In this document: positions 1 through 9,850 of the stretch, piece by piece
How the letters are laid out: each line of letters opens with the position of its first letter
Numbering within the stretch: position 1 is the first letter of the stretch
Source of the DNA: JBGPTK01 sp963797765
Lineage (GTDB): Bacteria > Acidobacteriota > Terriglobia > Acidiferrales > UBA7541
Length of the DNA: 64,000 nucleotides
NCBI GenBank assembly: GCA_963797765.1
Contig: CAWCQU010000004.1
Coordinates: 434,001 to 498,000, forward strand
Reading direction: 5' to 3'
The notes under the pieces: generated by a model
The model's input: only the letters and a program-made list of their open reading frames with translations
The model's database searches: none
What the model was told of the DNA's origin: nothing
Position numbers and translations under genes: made by a program

Positions 1-1942
1 AATTCACACTGACGCCAACGTTCGTCAATGGATTTACGGCCGTGGCAGTCTCGCCTGTCTGAAAGAGTCCAGTTTGGACGCTTTGATCCAACAAGTTAAA
101 CGTGCCGATATTCACGTTGCTTGGATCGTTGAACAGCGCCTTGTCCGTTTCCGTATTGATCGAGATCCCCCGCAGCGTGGAAGAAATGCTGATGCTGGCC
201 ACCACAAAGGGTACAAGGCCCACATCTCCGGCGCTCGCCGGACGCCCCAGATTCACAATCGACAACGTTCCAGCGCCTCCCGGAGTGACCAGAGCCCAAT
301 TAAGCCGCGGCTCGATCGCAACCTGGGGAGCACTGCCGGTGCCGATATTCACCGTAGTGACTACACTTGGCGCCGCCGGCGTCCGGATATCTAGCACCGT
401 CGCGGCGTTTGTAGACGCGTTGGCCACCAGGGCGCGCCCTGTTAGTGAATCAACCCCAATCGAAAATGGAGTGGTGCCGCCGGGCAGGGGCAGAGTGGCG
501 ATCACTTTTGGCACGGAAAGATCGATCACCGAAAGTGTGTTGCTGCCGCTATTCACCACAAACGCCAGATTGCGGTCGCTATCCACTGCGACGCCCGTCG
601 GCGAATTGCCCACGGGAAGCGAACTGACGGTTTGAGCAGCAACATTCACCAGCGAAATTGTATTATCACCGCGATTGACCACCACTGCGGTGCCCGTCGT
701 CGCGTTCATGGCCACGGCGATCGGTTGTGATCCCACGGCCAGGTTCGCCGGCGTCATCGAAATCGCGGATGCGGGCGGCTCCACGGCAATATTCACCGCC
801 GAAATGGAAGGAGAGCCCGCGGGTACGGCGTTATTCTTCACTACCAGCGGAAATAGGCCGGCCTGCGACAAATCCGGCGTTCCCACCAAGTTCACATTCA
901 GTTGCCGCGTATTGGTGATGGACAGGGAACGCGGCTGGCCATTGAACGTAGCCGCCACCAGCGGATTTGTGGGTGTTCCGAAATATCCCCCATCCAGGGT
1001 AGCGGTAAAATTTGCCCCATTTTGAATGGCGCTCTCAGGGATCGCGGAAATTACCACCGGCCGCACGGGAAGGAGCGTGAAGATAATCGGATTGGAAACG
1101 TCTCCGTTTTGACGCAGCACATCGACATTCTCGGCTCCCACTCCGGTCAATTGGTCCGTAGTGACGTGGGCCTTCAACAGCGTTTGCGATATGAAAGTGG
1201 TGGGCACCGGCGTGCCGCCCACTCGGGCCACGCTGGTGGAGAAGAAATTTGTGCCGGATAGATAGATGTCTTGAAAGATGGATCCCTGCGCCGTGGAATT
1301 GGGATCGATCGAGGATAACGTGGGATCGACGCTTGCCAGAAGTGTTACGTTCGCCGTGCCGGTGCGGGTGGTATCGGCCACGGATGTAGCCGTGATCACC
1401 GTGCCGCTGGTCGGCACGGCCGCTGGCGCGGTATAGAGCCCCGCCGGTGTGATCGTGCCCACTGTAGAGTTTCCGCCGTTTACTCCGTTCACCGACCAGG
1501 TGACCGCCTGATTGGTCGTCCCGGTCACAGTTTCCGTGAATTGGAAGTTTTCCGAAGCGCTGAGTGTGGCCGTCAGCGGCAGCACCGAAACGCGTATTCC
1601 GCTATCGAGCGTAACTGCCGAAGTGCCCGTAATCTTAACGTTCACCGCGCTGGTGGCCGTAATCGTGATCGTAGCGGGATTCGGCAAAACAGCAGGAGCC
1701 GTGTACAAACCCGTGCTGCTGATAGTTCCCACCGTGCTGTTTCCGCCGGGGACGGTGTTGACGGACCAATTGACGTTGGTATTCGACGATCCCGCAACCG
1801 CCGCCGTGAACTGCTGCGATCCCGCCAAAATCACTGTAACCGGGTTCGGAGTGACCGTCACGGTCACCGAAGAGGAGTTGCCCCCGCAACTCGCGAACAT
1901 CGCGGCGAACAGAAGAACCGCGCCAATCTTCCACGCTTTCAT
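1..1942 (-). CDS. Ig-like/IPT-domain lipoprotein with beta-propeller repeats (partial, runs off left edge)
   Basis: I read this frame directly on the minus strand from an ATG at 1942 preceded by an AGGAG ribosome site. The first residues, MKAWKIGAVLLFAAMFASCG, are a lipoprotein-type signal with a lipobox-like F-A-S-C, so the mature protein should be lipid-anchored. Two Ig-like modules follow (each with a WSVN core and GLYTAP ending), then IPT/TIG-like segments. The C-terminal half has repeated blocks resembling YVTN/NHL beta-propeller blades, for example SLPVGNSPTGVAVDSDRN. The stop lies beyond the window, so the length is unknown but exceeds 640 aa. It follows bamA by about 90 bp on the same strand. 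The role is probably extracellular binding or scaffolding; no enzymatic motif was seen. Confidence 0.8.
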   Translation of the reverse strand, partial: MKAWKIGAVLLFAAMFASCGGNSSSVTVTVTPNPVTVILAGSQQFTAAVAGSSNTNVNWSVNTVPGGNSTVGTISSTGLYTAPAVLPNPATITITATSAVNVKITGTSAVTLDSGIRVSVLPLTATLSASENFQFTETVTGTTNQAVTWSVNGVNGGNSTVGTITPAGLYTAPAAVPTSGTVITATSVADTTRTGTANVTLLASVDPTLSSIDPNSTAQGSIFQDIYLSGTNFFSTSVARVGGTPVPTTFISQTLLKAHVTTDQLTGVGAENVDVLRQNGDVSNPIIFTLLPVRPVVISAIPESAIQNGANFTATLDGGYFGTPTNPLVAATFNGQPRSLSITNTRQLNVNLVGTPDLSQAGLFPLVVKNNAVPAGSPSISAVNIAVEPPASAISMTPANLAVGSQPIAVAMNATTGTAVVVNRGDNTISLVNVAAQTVSSLPVGNSPTGVAVDSDRNLAFVVNSGSNTLSVIDLSVPKVIATLPLPGGTTPFSIGVDSLTGRALVANASTNAATVLDIRTPAAPSVVTTVNIGTGSAPQVAIEPRLNWALVTPGGAGTLSIVNLGRPASAGDVGLVPFVVASISISSTLRGISINTETDKALFNDPSNVNIGTFNLLDQSVQTGLFQTGETATAVNPLTNVGVSVN

Positions 1943-2035
1943 CACCTTCTCCTCCCCCACGGCCAGTTCAATGCCCCTTTGACTCTTCTTTTTCATTCGA
2001 TCGCTGCTTCCCTTTCCCGGTTGCCGTTGATTCCA

Positions 2036-4930
2036 TCAAAACGTCCGGCTCACTGTAAAGCGGTACATGGACTTCGGCTCGAACAGGGAAGACGGAATTC
2101 GAAACGCCTGCTGATCCAAAATGGTATTCAACGCCGGCAAAATCTGGGTTTGGTATACGCCCGGCGGCAGCGCGGCCTTGGTCTCGTCGCTCAGGAAAAA
2201 AGCCCCGCGCGGCTGCACAATCGTATCGGCCAGCCGGCTGACGTTATACGCATAATAAAAACGGAATGGCGCGTGCACAATCGGCAACTGCACAACAATC
2301 TGGATGCCGCTCGAAACCCTGGGCGTGAAATTCGTTCCCGGAGCCACTTGAATCTGCTGGCTGATTTTCAGGTTCGGGAAATCCGGATTCGGATATTGCT
2401 CGTTCAGCAAGTTCACCGCCGCGGAATCCAATTGCAATTGAGATTTTCGCAACGCTCCGTCGATCCCCGCATCCGTGAACAGGTCCAGCTCCACGGTGGG
2501 CCCCACAATCGGAATCCGGTATTCCAAGTTTCCCACAGCCTGTGAATCTCCGCCGGGACGCGTGGCCACGAAAGAAAGCACCGGCACATTCAAGGACTGC
2601 CGGGTGGGGTTTCCGCTCGAATCCAGTTTTGTGGGATCGAAATAGCCGATCGACTGAGTGGAACTGGTGGGAATAAAAGCCCAGGGAGAGATCGTGTAGA
2701 AATCAAAACCCCGCACATCATTTTCTCCGCCCAGATAGAAACGCGTAAAGGGCGGAACTACTTTGCCGCCATAGCCCGTCACCATCGCGGTGATGAAATG
2801 GACGGCCACTACGTTCCGTTTTTTATTGACCGGGTGATACCACGAGCCGGTGAAGACGCCCGCCACGGTGTTGACGTTTCCCTGCAGCGGGCCGCCTTCG
2901 AACGGAACGCTCACCGAAAAGCTGTGGCCGGAGGTCGCGTTCTCGCCGCCATTCAGGGAGCTATAGGAAATTGTCGGCGTGATTTTGCTGGAGCGAATTC
3001 CTTTCAGAGCCGACGGGCCTCCCAGGCTGGTGAATTGCAAAGTCTCAAACAGAAGTTGCGACGACTGGCTGAACGCCGTGATATCGGTGGTGCTGAATCC
3101 GTAGGTCAGGCCCACTCGTGTGAACGCGAACCGGCGCATCGGATAACTGGCGAATAGCGTGAAGCCTTTTGAGCTTTGATTGTAATTTTGCTCGAATGCG
3201 GGATTGATAGCTACCTGCTGGCCAAGAAGAATGGAAGTCTGGCGCGACTGGTTGTAATCGTAGCGGTTGCTGAACACCGTGAAGCCAGTGGATATCGGGC
3301 GGTCAAACAGATAAGGTTCCGTAAAACCGAACAGCAAGCTGCGCTGCAGATCGCCGAACTGCGCCGAGAACGTCAAGGTTTCGCCCAAGCCCAGGAAATT
3401 GTTGGTCTGGTAGGAGAGTCCGATAAAACTTCCCGCCAGTCCGCTTACTCCTCCTGTGAAGCTGATGGATTGTTTCCCCTTTTCCTTCACCTTCAGGAGA
3501 ATATCGACCGTGCCTTCCTTGATGTTGCGCTTCAGCTCCGCATTTTCCGGCTTGATGGGATCGAAATAATCGAGTTGGTTCAGCCGCAAAATACTCAGCT
3601 CCCAGTAGCGCTTGTTGAATAACTGGCCTTCATCGATCAGCACTTCGCGCCGGATCACTTTGTCGCGCGTGGTGGTGTTTCCGCTGAATTCGATGCGGCG
3701 AACGATGAACTGTTTCTGCTGGTCGAATTCCAGGGTCAAGCTCACCGTTTTCGTCGCGGTGTCCGCATCGGTGATCGGGTTGATTGTGAAATCGATGAAC
3801 CCGTATTGCCCATAAAGATCGCGGTACATGTCGAAGGACTTGCGAACCTTGGCCGTCGAGAATACGTCGCCTTTCTTTAAGGGAAAGATGTTCTGCAAGT
3901 ACTCGCTCTTTACGAAAAGAGGCTGGTCGGGGTCGGAGCTGCGGATGATGAGTTTGCCCATGTGGTAGCGGTCGCCCTCTTCAATGGGAATGGTGATGTT
4001 GGTTGCCTTCCCATGCTCCCTTCCCACCAGGGGCCAGGGCCCCGGGATGCCGTTGCGGTCCACGTTCACTGTATTCAGGATGGGGTCTTTCACGATCACG
4101 CGGAAGTAGCCGTTATCCTGGTAGAGCGCGCGGATTCCAGCTTCGGTATCTTCGTTCAACTTATTTTTGTCAAAAGTCTTGTGATAGATGGGAATCTCAG
4201 TGAACCAAAGGGGAATTACGGCGGGACGCGAGTTCCGCATCGAGCGAATGATCCGGCGGCTCGAAAACGCGTGGTTGCCGGTGATGATGATTTTGCCGAC
4301 TTTGACTTTCGGCCCTTCGTCGATATTGAACACCAGTTTGACGGCGTTGGTTGCGGCGATGCGCTCGTAGGTGGGCTTCACCTTGGCGAATTGGCGTCCA
4401 TGTTCCGCGAGCAATTCCTTCAGAACCACTTGCGCACGTGTGATGCGGGTAGGATCGAACTGGCTTTCAACGGTTAAACCGACCTTGCGTTCCTTGAACC
4501 GGTCGAGAATATCGGATTCTGAAACGGATTTATTGCCTTTGTATTCGATGCGGCGAATGATGGGGCGTTCCTGCACCTTGAAGATGAGCACCTTGCCGTT
4601 CGGCACCTTGGGGTCATCTTCCACTTCCAGCCGGATGTCCTCGAAGTATTGAGTGTTCCACAAGGCTTGGAAATCACGCCGGGCTGTTTCCTCGTTGTAC
4701 GGATCGCCGGCGCGCGAAAAAATGCGCGACCGCAACGTGTCGCTTTGAATTCTGCGATTTCCCTCAAAAAAGATATTGGTGATTATTCCCTGATTCGAGG
4801 AACGAGCCTGGGGAGAAGCGGTTGCGGCGGCGGCGAGAGCGAGAAGCGCGGGCAAAACAAAGCACACCTGGAAAATCCAGGCGAACGTGAGCAGACGAAC
4901 TTTTCTACGTGCGGCCGCCGATGCCATCAC
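2036..4930 (-). CDS. bamA: Outer membrane protein assembly factor BamA (Omp85 family)
   Basis: BamA is the central outer-membrane component that folds and inserts beta-barrel proteins. The 964-aa product starts with a signal peptide (hydrophobic stretch about 15-40 ending near A-T-A-S). Five POTRA-like segments follow to about residue 490; the first begins near GIITNIFFEGNRRI and the last near IVRRIEFSGNTTT. A 16-strand-type barrel domain follows. The Omp85 signature V-R-G-F is near residue 740, and the protein ends in an aromatic beta-signal (RFTVSRTF with terminal Phe). It is somewhat longer than the E. coli protein (about 810 aa). The start is GTG at 4930 or ATG at 4927, after GGGGAG. The gene lies 75 bp downstream of clpC on the same strand, in an envelope-biogenesis neighbourhood with lolD and lolC/E. 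Confidence 0.95.
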   Translation of the reverse strand: MMASAAARRKVRLLTFAWIFQVCFVLPALLALAAAATASPQARSSNQGIITNIFFEGNRRIQSDTLRSRIFSRAGDPYNEETARRDFQALWNTQYFEDIRLEVEDDPKVPNGKVLIFKVQERPIIRRIEYKGNKSVSESDILDRFKERKVGLTVESQFDPTRITRAQVVLKELLAEHGRQFAKVKPTYERIAATNAVKLVFNIDEGPKVKVGKIIITGNHAFSSRRIIRSMRNSRPAVIPLWFTEIPIYHKTFDKNKLNEDTEAGIRALYQDNGYFRVIVKDPILNTVNVDRNGIPGPWPLVGREHGKATNITIPIEEGDRYHMGKLIIRSSDPDQPLFVKSEYLQNIFPLKKGDVFSTAKVRKSFDMYRDLYGQYGFIDFTINPITDADTATKTVSLTLEFDQQKQFIVRRIEFSGNTTTRDKVIRREVLIDEGQLFNKRYWELSILRLNQLDYFDPIKPENAELKRNIKEGTVDILLKVKEKGKQSISFTGGVSGLAGSFIGLSYQTNNFLGLGETLTFSAQFGDLQRSLLFGFTEPYLFDRPISTGFTVFSNRYDYNQSRQTSILLGQQVAINPAFEQNYNQSSKGFTLFASYPMRRFAFTRVGLTYGFSTTDITAFSQSSQLLFETLQFTSLGGPSALKGIRSSKITPTISYSSLNGGENATSGHSFSVSVPFEGGPLQGNVNTVAGVFTGSWYHPVNKKRNVVAVHFITAMVTGYGGKVVPPFTRFYLGGENDVRGFDFYTISPWAFIPTSSTQSIGYFDPTKLDSSGNPTRQSLNVPVLSFVATRPGGDSQAVGNLEYRIPIVGPTVELDLFTDAGIDGALRKSQLQLDSAAVNLLNEQYPNPDFPNLKISQQIQVAPGTNFTPRVSSGIQIVVQLPIVHAPFRFYYAYNVSRLADTIVQPRGAFFLSDETKAALPPGVYQTQILPALNTILDQQAFRIPSSLFEPKSMYRFTVSRTF

Positions 4931-5005
4931 GGCCGCGCTCCCCCAGCCAATGTAATATGCTCCCCCGCCGGACCGCCCCGGCCCGGCTTGCGCGTGTAGG
5001 ATTCC

Positions 5006-7429
5006 CTAGTGGGCGACTGGGGTTGCCTCGACTACCGGTCGAAAACCAAGGCCGTCACCGGAGAGGAAAACTTCCAGAGTAGCCGGCCGTTGCAGACCGC
5101 CCTGAATCAGCGTTTCCGACAGCGGATCCTCGACATACTTCTGTAGTGCGCGCCGCAGTGGACGCGCGCCATAATTCCTGTCTGTGCAGGTTTTGTCAAG
5201 TATCCACTGCCGCGCTTCAGGAGTCAGGACGACTTGTACCTGGCGATGCACCAGCGTGTCATTCATCTGCGCGACCAGCAGATCGATGATGTTTCGCAGG
5301 TCATCGTCGGTCAACGAACTGAAGAGGATGATCTCGTCCAAACGGTTGAGAAATTCGGGATTGAAGACGCGCTTCACTTCCGTCAGCACCACGTCGTCCA
5401 TGGTCTTCACTTCTCCGCCTTCGACAGATTGGAAGCCCAGGGAAGGCGGCTTCTGCATCGCGCGGGCGCCGATGTTCGACGTCATGATGATAATCGTGTT
5501 CCGGAAGTCGACGGTATTGCCCAAGCCGTCCGTCAACTGGCCGTCTTCGAAGACTTGCAGCAGGATGTTGTAAACGTCGGGATTCGCCTTCTCGATTTCG
5601 TCCAGCAGAATCACCGAGTAGGGCGCGCGGCGGATGCGCTCGGTCAATTGGCCGCCTTCTTCATAGCCCACGTATCCTGGAGGCGCGCCGATCAGTTTGG
5701 AAACCGAGTGCTTCTCCATGTATTCGGACATATCGAAGCGGACCAGGGACTTTTCGCTGCCGAACAGGAACTCCGCCAATCGCCGGGCCACTTCCGTCTT
5801 GCCTACGCCCGTGGGACCGAGGAACAGAAAGCATCCCACCGGACGGCCGGGAGCTTTGAGTCCCGCACGGCTGCGACGAATCGCGCGAGCCAGAGCGCGA
5901 ATCGATTTATCCTGGCTGACGATGCGCTTGTGGAGCTCTTCCTCGATGCGCAGCAATTTCTGCTGCTCGTCTTCCTTGATCGAGGTGACGGCGATCCCGG
6001 TCCAGCGCGACACCACTTCTTCGATGTCTTCGCGTGTGACGGTGCCCGTCGCGGAATCGTCGATCTTCAATTTCTCCCGCAACATCCGCAAATGTTCTTT
6101 TTCTTTCCGCTCTTCTTCGGAGTAGAAGCGGGCCTTTTCAAACTCGTGATTGGCGATCGCGGTCTCCATGCGGTGGGTGATGAACTTCACGCGCTTTTGC
6201 ACTTCGGAGACTTCATCCGGCAGCATGGCCTGGCGCAATTTCACGCGCGCTCCGGCTTCGTCCACCAGGTCGATGGCCTTGTCTGGAAGGAAACGGTCTG
6301 GGATATACCGATTCGAAAGATACACGGAGTACCGGATCGCTTCGTCCGTATAAGAAACGGCGTGGAATTTTTCGTAGCGGTCGCGCACGCCTTCGAGGAC
6401 GCGGATCGCCTCGTCCTCGGCCGGCGCCGAAACTTTAATGGATTGGAAGCGGCGCTCGAGCGAACGGTCTTTCTCGACCGATTTGCGGTATTCGCCGGGT
6501 GTGGTGGCCCCGATGCACTGAATTTCGCCGCGGCTCAATGCCGGTTTCAGGATATTCGCGGCGTCGAGTGAACCTTCCGCGGAGCCGGCGCCGACCAGCG
6601 TGTGCAACTCGTCGATGAAGACGATGGCGTTCTGGCTCTCCATCAATTCCTTCATGATGGTCTTGAGCCGCTCTTCAAACTGGCCGCGGTATTTCGTTCC
6701 GGCGACAATCAGGGAAAGATCGAGGGAAAGAATTCGCTTGTCGGCAAGGAACGGAGGCACATTGCCGTCGGCGATCCGCTGCGCCAAACCTTCGACGATG
6801 GCCGTTTTACCCACTCCGGGCTCGCCGATCAGGACAGGGTTATTTTTGGTGCGCCGGCAGAGAATCTGGATGGCGCGTTCGAGTTCCTTTTCGCGGCCCA
6901 CCAAGGGATCGAGTTGCCCTTCCATGGCGGATTGCGTCAGGTCACGGCTGAATTCGGCGAGTAATGAGGTTTCTTTTGGACGGCTCACGGGAACCTTCTC
7001 ACTGGTTGTTCGCGCCAGTTCTTCACGCAGAGTGGAAAGACGCAGGCCGCGCTCCTGCAGGATCTCCGCGCCGAAGGATTTTTCCTCGCGCAGAATTCCC
7101 AGCAGCAGATGCTCCGTGCCTACGTGCTTGTGCCCCAGCCGCTCGGCTTCTTCGGCGGCGAAGTTCAAAATCCGTTTGCACTCCTGGCTGAGCGGTACTT
7201 CCACTGAAGTGGAAATGCGCTCGCGGATCGTGATCCGGGCTTCAATTTCTTTGCGAATGGACTCGATCGAGCCATGGGTCCGCAAAAAGCGATTCGCCAA
7301 TGCCTTGTCTTCGCGCAGCAGTCCCAGGAGCAGATGCTCGGTTTCGATATAGGGGCTGCCATACTGGCTGGCTTCATATCGCGCGAAGAAAATGACACGC
7401 CGGGCTTTTTCAGTATAGCGTTCAAACAC
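5006..7429 (-). CDS. clpC: ATP-dependent Clp protease ATP-binding subunit ClpC
   Basis: This is an 807-aa Hsp100 unfoldase of the ClpC type, which feeds substrates to ClpP. Two N-terminal Clp repeats (residues 1-145, starting MFERYTEKARRVIFFARYEA) precede AAA module 1 (Walker A GEPGVGKT near 200; Walker B-type VFIDELHTL). A UVR-like middle segment with HEFEKARFYSEEE lies near 420, and the long M-domain of ClpB is absent; both point to ClpC. AAA module 2 has GPTGVGKTE near 537 and LLDEIEKA. The start is the ATG at 7429, only 3 bp after the lolD stop, so the two are likely cotranscribed. No ctsR/mcsA/mcsB partners occur here, unlike the firmicute clpC operon. Confidence 0.95.
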   Translation of the reverse strand: MFERYTEKARRVIFFARYEASQYGSPYIETEHLLLGLLREDKALANRFLRTHGSIESIRKEIEARITIRERISTSVEVPLSQECKRILNFAAEEAERLGHKHVGTEHLLLGILREEKSFGAEILQERGLRLSTLREELARTTSEKVPVSRPKETSLLAEFSRDLTQSAMEGQLDPLVGREKELERAIQILCRRTKNNPVLIGEPGVGKTAIVEGLAQRIADGNVPPFLADKRILSLDLSLIVAGTKYRGQFEERLKTIMKELMESQNAIVFIDELHTLVGAGSAEGSLDAANILKPALSRGEIQCIGATTPGEYRKSVEKDRSLERRFQSIKVSAPAEDEAIRVLEGVRDRYEKFHAVSYTDEAIRYSVYLSNRYIPDRFLPDKAIDLVDEAGARVKLRQAMLPDEVSEVQKRVKFITHRMETAIANHEFEKARFYSEEERKEKEHLRMLREKLKIDDSATGTVTREDIEEVVSRWTGIAVTSIKEDEQQKLLRIEEELHKRIVSQDKSIRALARAIRRSRAGLKAPGRPVGCFLFLGPTGVGKTEVARRLAEFLFGSEKSLVRFDMSEYMEKHSVSKLIGAPPGYVGYEEGGQLTERIRRAPYSVILLDEIEKANPDVYNILLQVFEDGQLTDGLGNTVDFRNTIIIMTSNIGARAMQKPPSLGFQSVEGGEVKTMDDVVLTEVKRVFNPEFLNRLDEIILFSSLTDDDLRNIIDLLVAQMNDTLVHRQVQVVLTPEARQWILDKTCTDRNYGARPLRRALQKYVEDPLSETLIQGGLQRPATLEVFLSGDGLGFRPVVEATPVAH

Positions 7430-7432
7430 GGT

Positions 7433-8269
7433 TCACCCACGCTCTTTCCGGGCATTCACCCCGTCGCTCGCAGCGCGCGCGCCGGAATGGACGCTCGCCG
7501 CAGGGGCCTCTCCGCTGGCGATCGGCAGGAGTGATCCGTGTTCCAACACCAGAATACGGTCACATTGCCGGGCCAAGGAAAGATTGTGCGTTGCCAGAAT
7601 CGAAGTGAGTCCGTGAGTCCGGTGGAGCCGCTGCATCAGCTCGAAAACCGTCTCCGCGTTCCCTTCGTCCAAGTCTCCCGTCGGCTCATCCGCCAGCAAC
7701 AACTGCGGACGATTCACCAGCGCTCGTGCAATCGCCACGCGCTGCTGTTCGCCTCCGGAAAGCTCGGCCGCCCGGTGCCACGCGCGATCGGCTAGTCCCA
7801 CTTGCTTCAGCCATTCGCTCGCGGTTCCAAGCGCTTCTGAGTGAGCGATACCCCGAATCAACAAAGGCATCGCAACGTTTTCCGCAGCAGTGAAATCAGG
7901 CAGCAAATGGTGCCGCTGCCAGACGAATCCCACACTGCGGCTGCGAAACTCCGCCAGTTCCGCGTCTCGATGTTCTGCGAGCGAATCCCCGGCGAAGTAT
8001 ACTGTACCGCTTGTTGGCGTGTCCAGAGCAGCCAGGAGATGCAACAGCGTGCTTTTTCCTGATCCGGACGGACCAACGATCGCAATCATTTCTCCGCGCG
8101 CCACACTCAGTTCCACACCAGCGAGGGGCGCTATTTCCGACTTGCCGGAGCGGAACACTTTCCTCAATCCGATTGCCTGGATCAGCCACTTTTCCGCAAC
8201 GCTCGCCACGGCCGTTCCTGTAGCTGCGCGTCCGCTGGTTACGGCTTCGGATGAGGTGCTGAAACTCAT
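7433..8269 (-). CDS. lolD: Lipoprotein-releasing ABC transporter ATP-binding protein LolD-type
   Basis: This is the ATPase of a MacB/LolCDE-type system that powers extraction of lipoproteins from the inner membrane. Walker A is GPSGSGKST near residue 66, the Q-loop lies in FVWQRHHLLPDF, the ABC signature is LSGGEQQRV near 167, and Walker B is LLLADEPTGDLD. I chose the ATG at 8269 because AAGGGAG sits 6 nt upstream; an in-frame GTG at 8302 would add 11 residues and lacks as good a site. About 28 residues rich in Ser and Ala precede the ABC domain. The permease gene is upstream across a 354-bp gap, and clpC follows directly. MacB- or FtsE-like ATPases share these motifs; the FtsX/LolE permease next door favours LolD. 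Confidence 0.88.
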   Translation of the reverse strand: MSFSTSSEAVTSGRAATGTAVASVAEKWLIQAIGLRKVFRSGKSEIAPLAGVELSVARGEMIAIVGPSGSGKSTLLHLLAALDTPTSGTVYFAGDSLAEHRDAELAEFRSRSVGFVWQRHHLLPDFTAAENVAMPLLIRGIAHSEALGTASEWLKQVGLADRAWHRAAELSGGEQQRVAIARALVNRPQLLLADEPTGDLDEGNAETVFELMQRLHRTHGLTSILATHNLSLARQCDRILVLEHGSLLPIASGEAPAASVHSGARAASDGVNARKERG

Positions 8270-8623
8270 TGATCTCCCTTGCTGCAATATACTCCTATCC
8301 ACGTTAGATGCCGAACTCCGCTTCCTGTATGTAATTGATTCTGTTAACTAGGCAGGGAGAAGCAACTGTAGGCAGTTCTAATTGCTTTCACATTTTGACC
8401 CTCGGGTCGGCCCGAATTGGTCGCAGTTCAGCCGGCGCACGCCGAATCCTTCCCGTAAGCTACTCTAATCATTACAAATACGAGTATAACACGCCGCGAT
8501 TTTACTGGGCCGTAAGCGTGGAAAGGGATTTCCGGCACTATAAGGCCAATGTCTTCTAGGGCTAACGGTGCATGGTTTGCTGTGGCGTGGGTATTACGAG
8601 AAGGAAACCGTTCTCAAAAGGAA
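8270..8623. other. Intergenic gap between lolC/E and lolD
   Basis: About 350 bp separate the permease stop from the lolD start. No reading frame here looks coding, and no tRNA-like fold or convincing terminator was seen. A TATATT hexamer lies on the minus strand at 8286-8291, but no good -35 partner accompanies it. The gap may hold a lolD-clpC promoter. Confidence 0.5.
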
Positions 8624-9850
8624 CTATTCGAAGCGGAGTATCTCGACAGGCAAAATGCGTGCGGCTGCACGCGCAGGGATCAACGTCGCCACAATGCTGA
8701 TCGCGAGCGATGTACCCGCAATCCACAATGCATCGAATCCATTCGAACGAAACGGCACATAAGGAATCGCGTAGACTTCCGGATTCAACGGAATCAATCT
8801 CCAGGTATTCGCTACCCAGGCAATTACAAAGCCCAGAATCAATCCAACCATCGTCCCGAATGTTCCCACCACCAGACCTTGCCACATGAAAATATTCCGC
8901 ACCTGTTCGCGCCGCGCTCCCATGGCCATTAGTACGGCGATATCGCGCGCCTTGTCGGTAACGGTCATGGACAACACCACCAGAATATTCAGTCCGGCAA
9001 CAAAAGTGATCAACCCGATGAATATGGCGGTGACCAGTTTTTCCAGGCTCAATGCGCGGAACAGCGCCCGGTTCTCATCCATCCAGGTCGTTGTGGTAAA
9101 CCCGCCGCCAGCCGTACGCAACACCGCCCGAGCAATGGCTTGCACATCATCCAGGCGGTCGACGCGCAGCTCCAGCAAACTGACCACGTCGCCCGTCCCG
9201 GCCAGTTGCTGGCCGGATGCCAGGGTCACGAAAGTCCAGTTGGCGTCGTAGTCATAGAATCCGGAATCGAAAATTCCGGCAACACGAAACCGCCGCGAGC
9301 GTGGGAGCATTCCAAAAGGAGTCAAGCTGCCCTGCGGGCTGGTGAGGGTGACGTAATCGCCCGCGGAAATTTTCAATTCCTCGGCGAGGATGCGCCCGAT
9401 CAGCATGGAGGGGATGCCATTGGCATCGGGCGAAAAATCGAGCGAGCCCGAAACGATGTGCTGCAGCGCCTGGTCCGACCGGCGCTCGAGCTCCGGATCG
9501 ACACCCTTCAGAACAATCCCGCGCGCTTGATTTCCGGAAGAAATCAAAACGGTCAGGTAGATTGCCGGAGCAATCGCGCGCACGCCGGGAGTCGCTTGCA
9601 ACCGCGCGATTAATTCGCGGTAGTCGCGAATGCCTTGCGGCGAGGCGGGCTTCAGATTGATATGGGCGGTGACGCCCAACAAGCGGTCGCGGAGAGCCTG
9701 GCGGAAGCCGGTGTTCATGGCCAGGGCCACCACCAGGGTGGTAACGCCCGCGGCCACGCCGATCACGGAAAGCAGCGTCACCAGGCGAAGCACTGCCGGC
9801 TTGTACTGCGAGCGCAGGTAGCGCAGCGCCACCAGCCATTCGAAGGTCAT
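8624..9850 (-). CDS. Lipoprotein-releasing ABC transporter permease (LolC/LolE family)
   Basis: This 408-aa inner-membrane permease of the MacB_PCD/FtsX type partners LolD. There is one TM segment near the N terminus (about 22-46), a large periplasmic domain (about 47-265), and three C-terminal TM segments around FIGLITFVAGLNILVVLSM, GLVVGTFGTMVGLILGFVIA and IAGTSLAISIVATLIPARAA. The family motif MTVTDKARDIAVLMAMGARR is present. The ATG at 9850 overlaps the lysS stop by 4 bp (ATGA), indicating translational coupling. Only one permease gene is present; in many bacteria a single LolF-type permease forms a homodimer, so LolC versus LolE cannot be assigned. Confidence 0.92.
   Translation of the reverse strand: MTFEWLVALRYLRSQYKPAVLRLVTLLSVIGVAAGVTTLVVALAMNTGFRQALRDRLLGVTAHINLKPASPQGIRDYRELIARLQATPGVRAIAPAIYLTVLISSGNQARGIVLKGVDPELERRSDQALQHIVSGSLDFSPDANGIPSMLIGRILAEELKISAGDYVTLTSPQGSLTPFGMLPRSRRFRVAGIFDSGFYDYDANWTFVTLASGQQLAGTGDVVSLLELRVDRLDDVQAIARAVLRTAGGGFTTTTWMDENRALFRALSLEKLVTAIFIGLITFVAGLNILVVLSMTVTDKARDIAVLMAMGARREQVRNIFMWQGLVVGTFGTMVGLILGFVIAWVANTWRLIPLNPEVYAIPYVPFRSNGFDALWIAGTSLAISIVATLIPARAAARILPVEILRFE

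Noticed and set aside
5234..6571. 445-codon open frame antisense to clpC
   Set aside because: Overlaps conserved AAA+ motifs on the other strand; its protein has no recognisable family and unusual Phe/His/Gln content.
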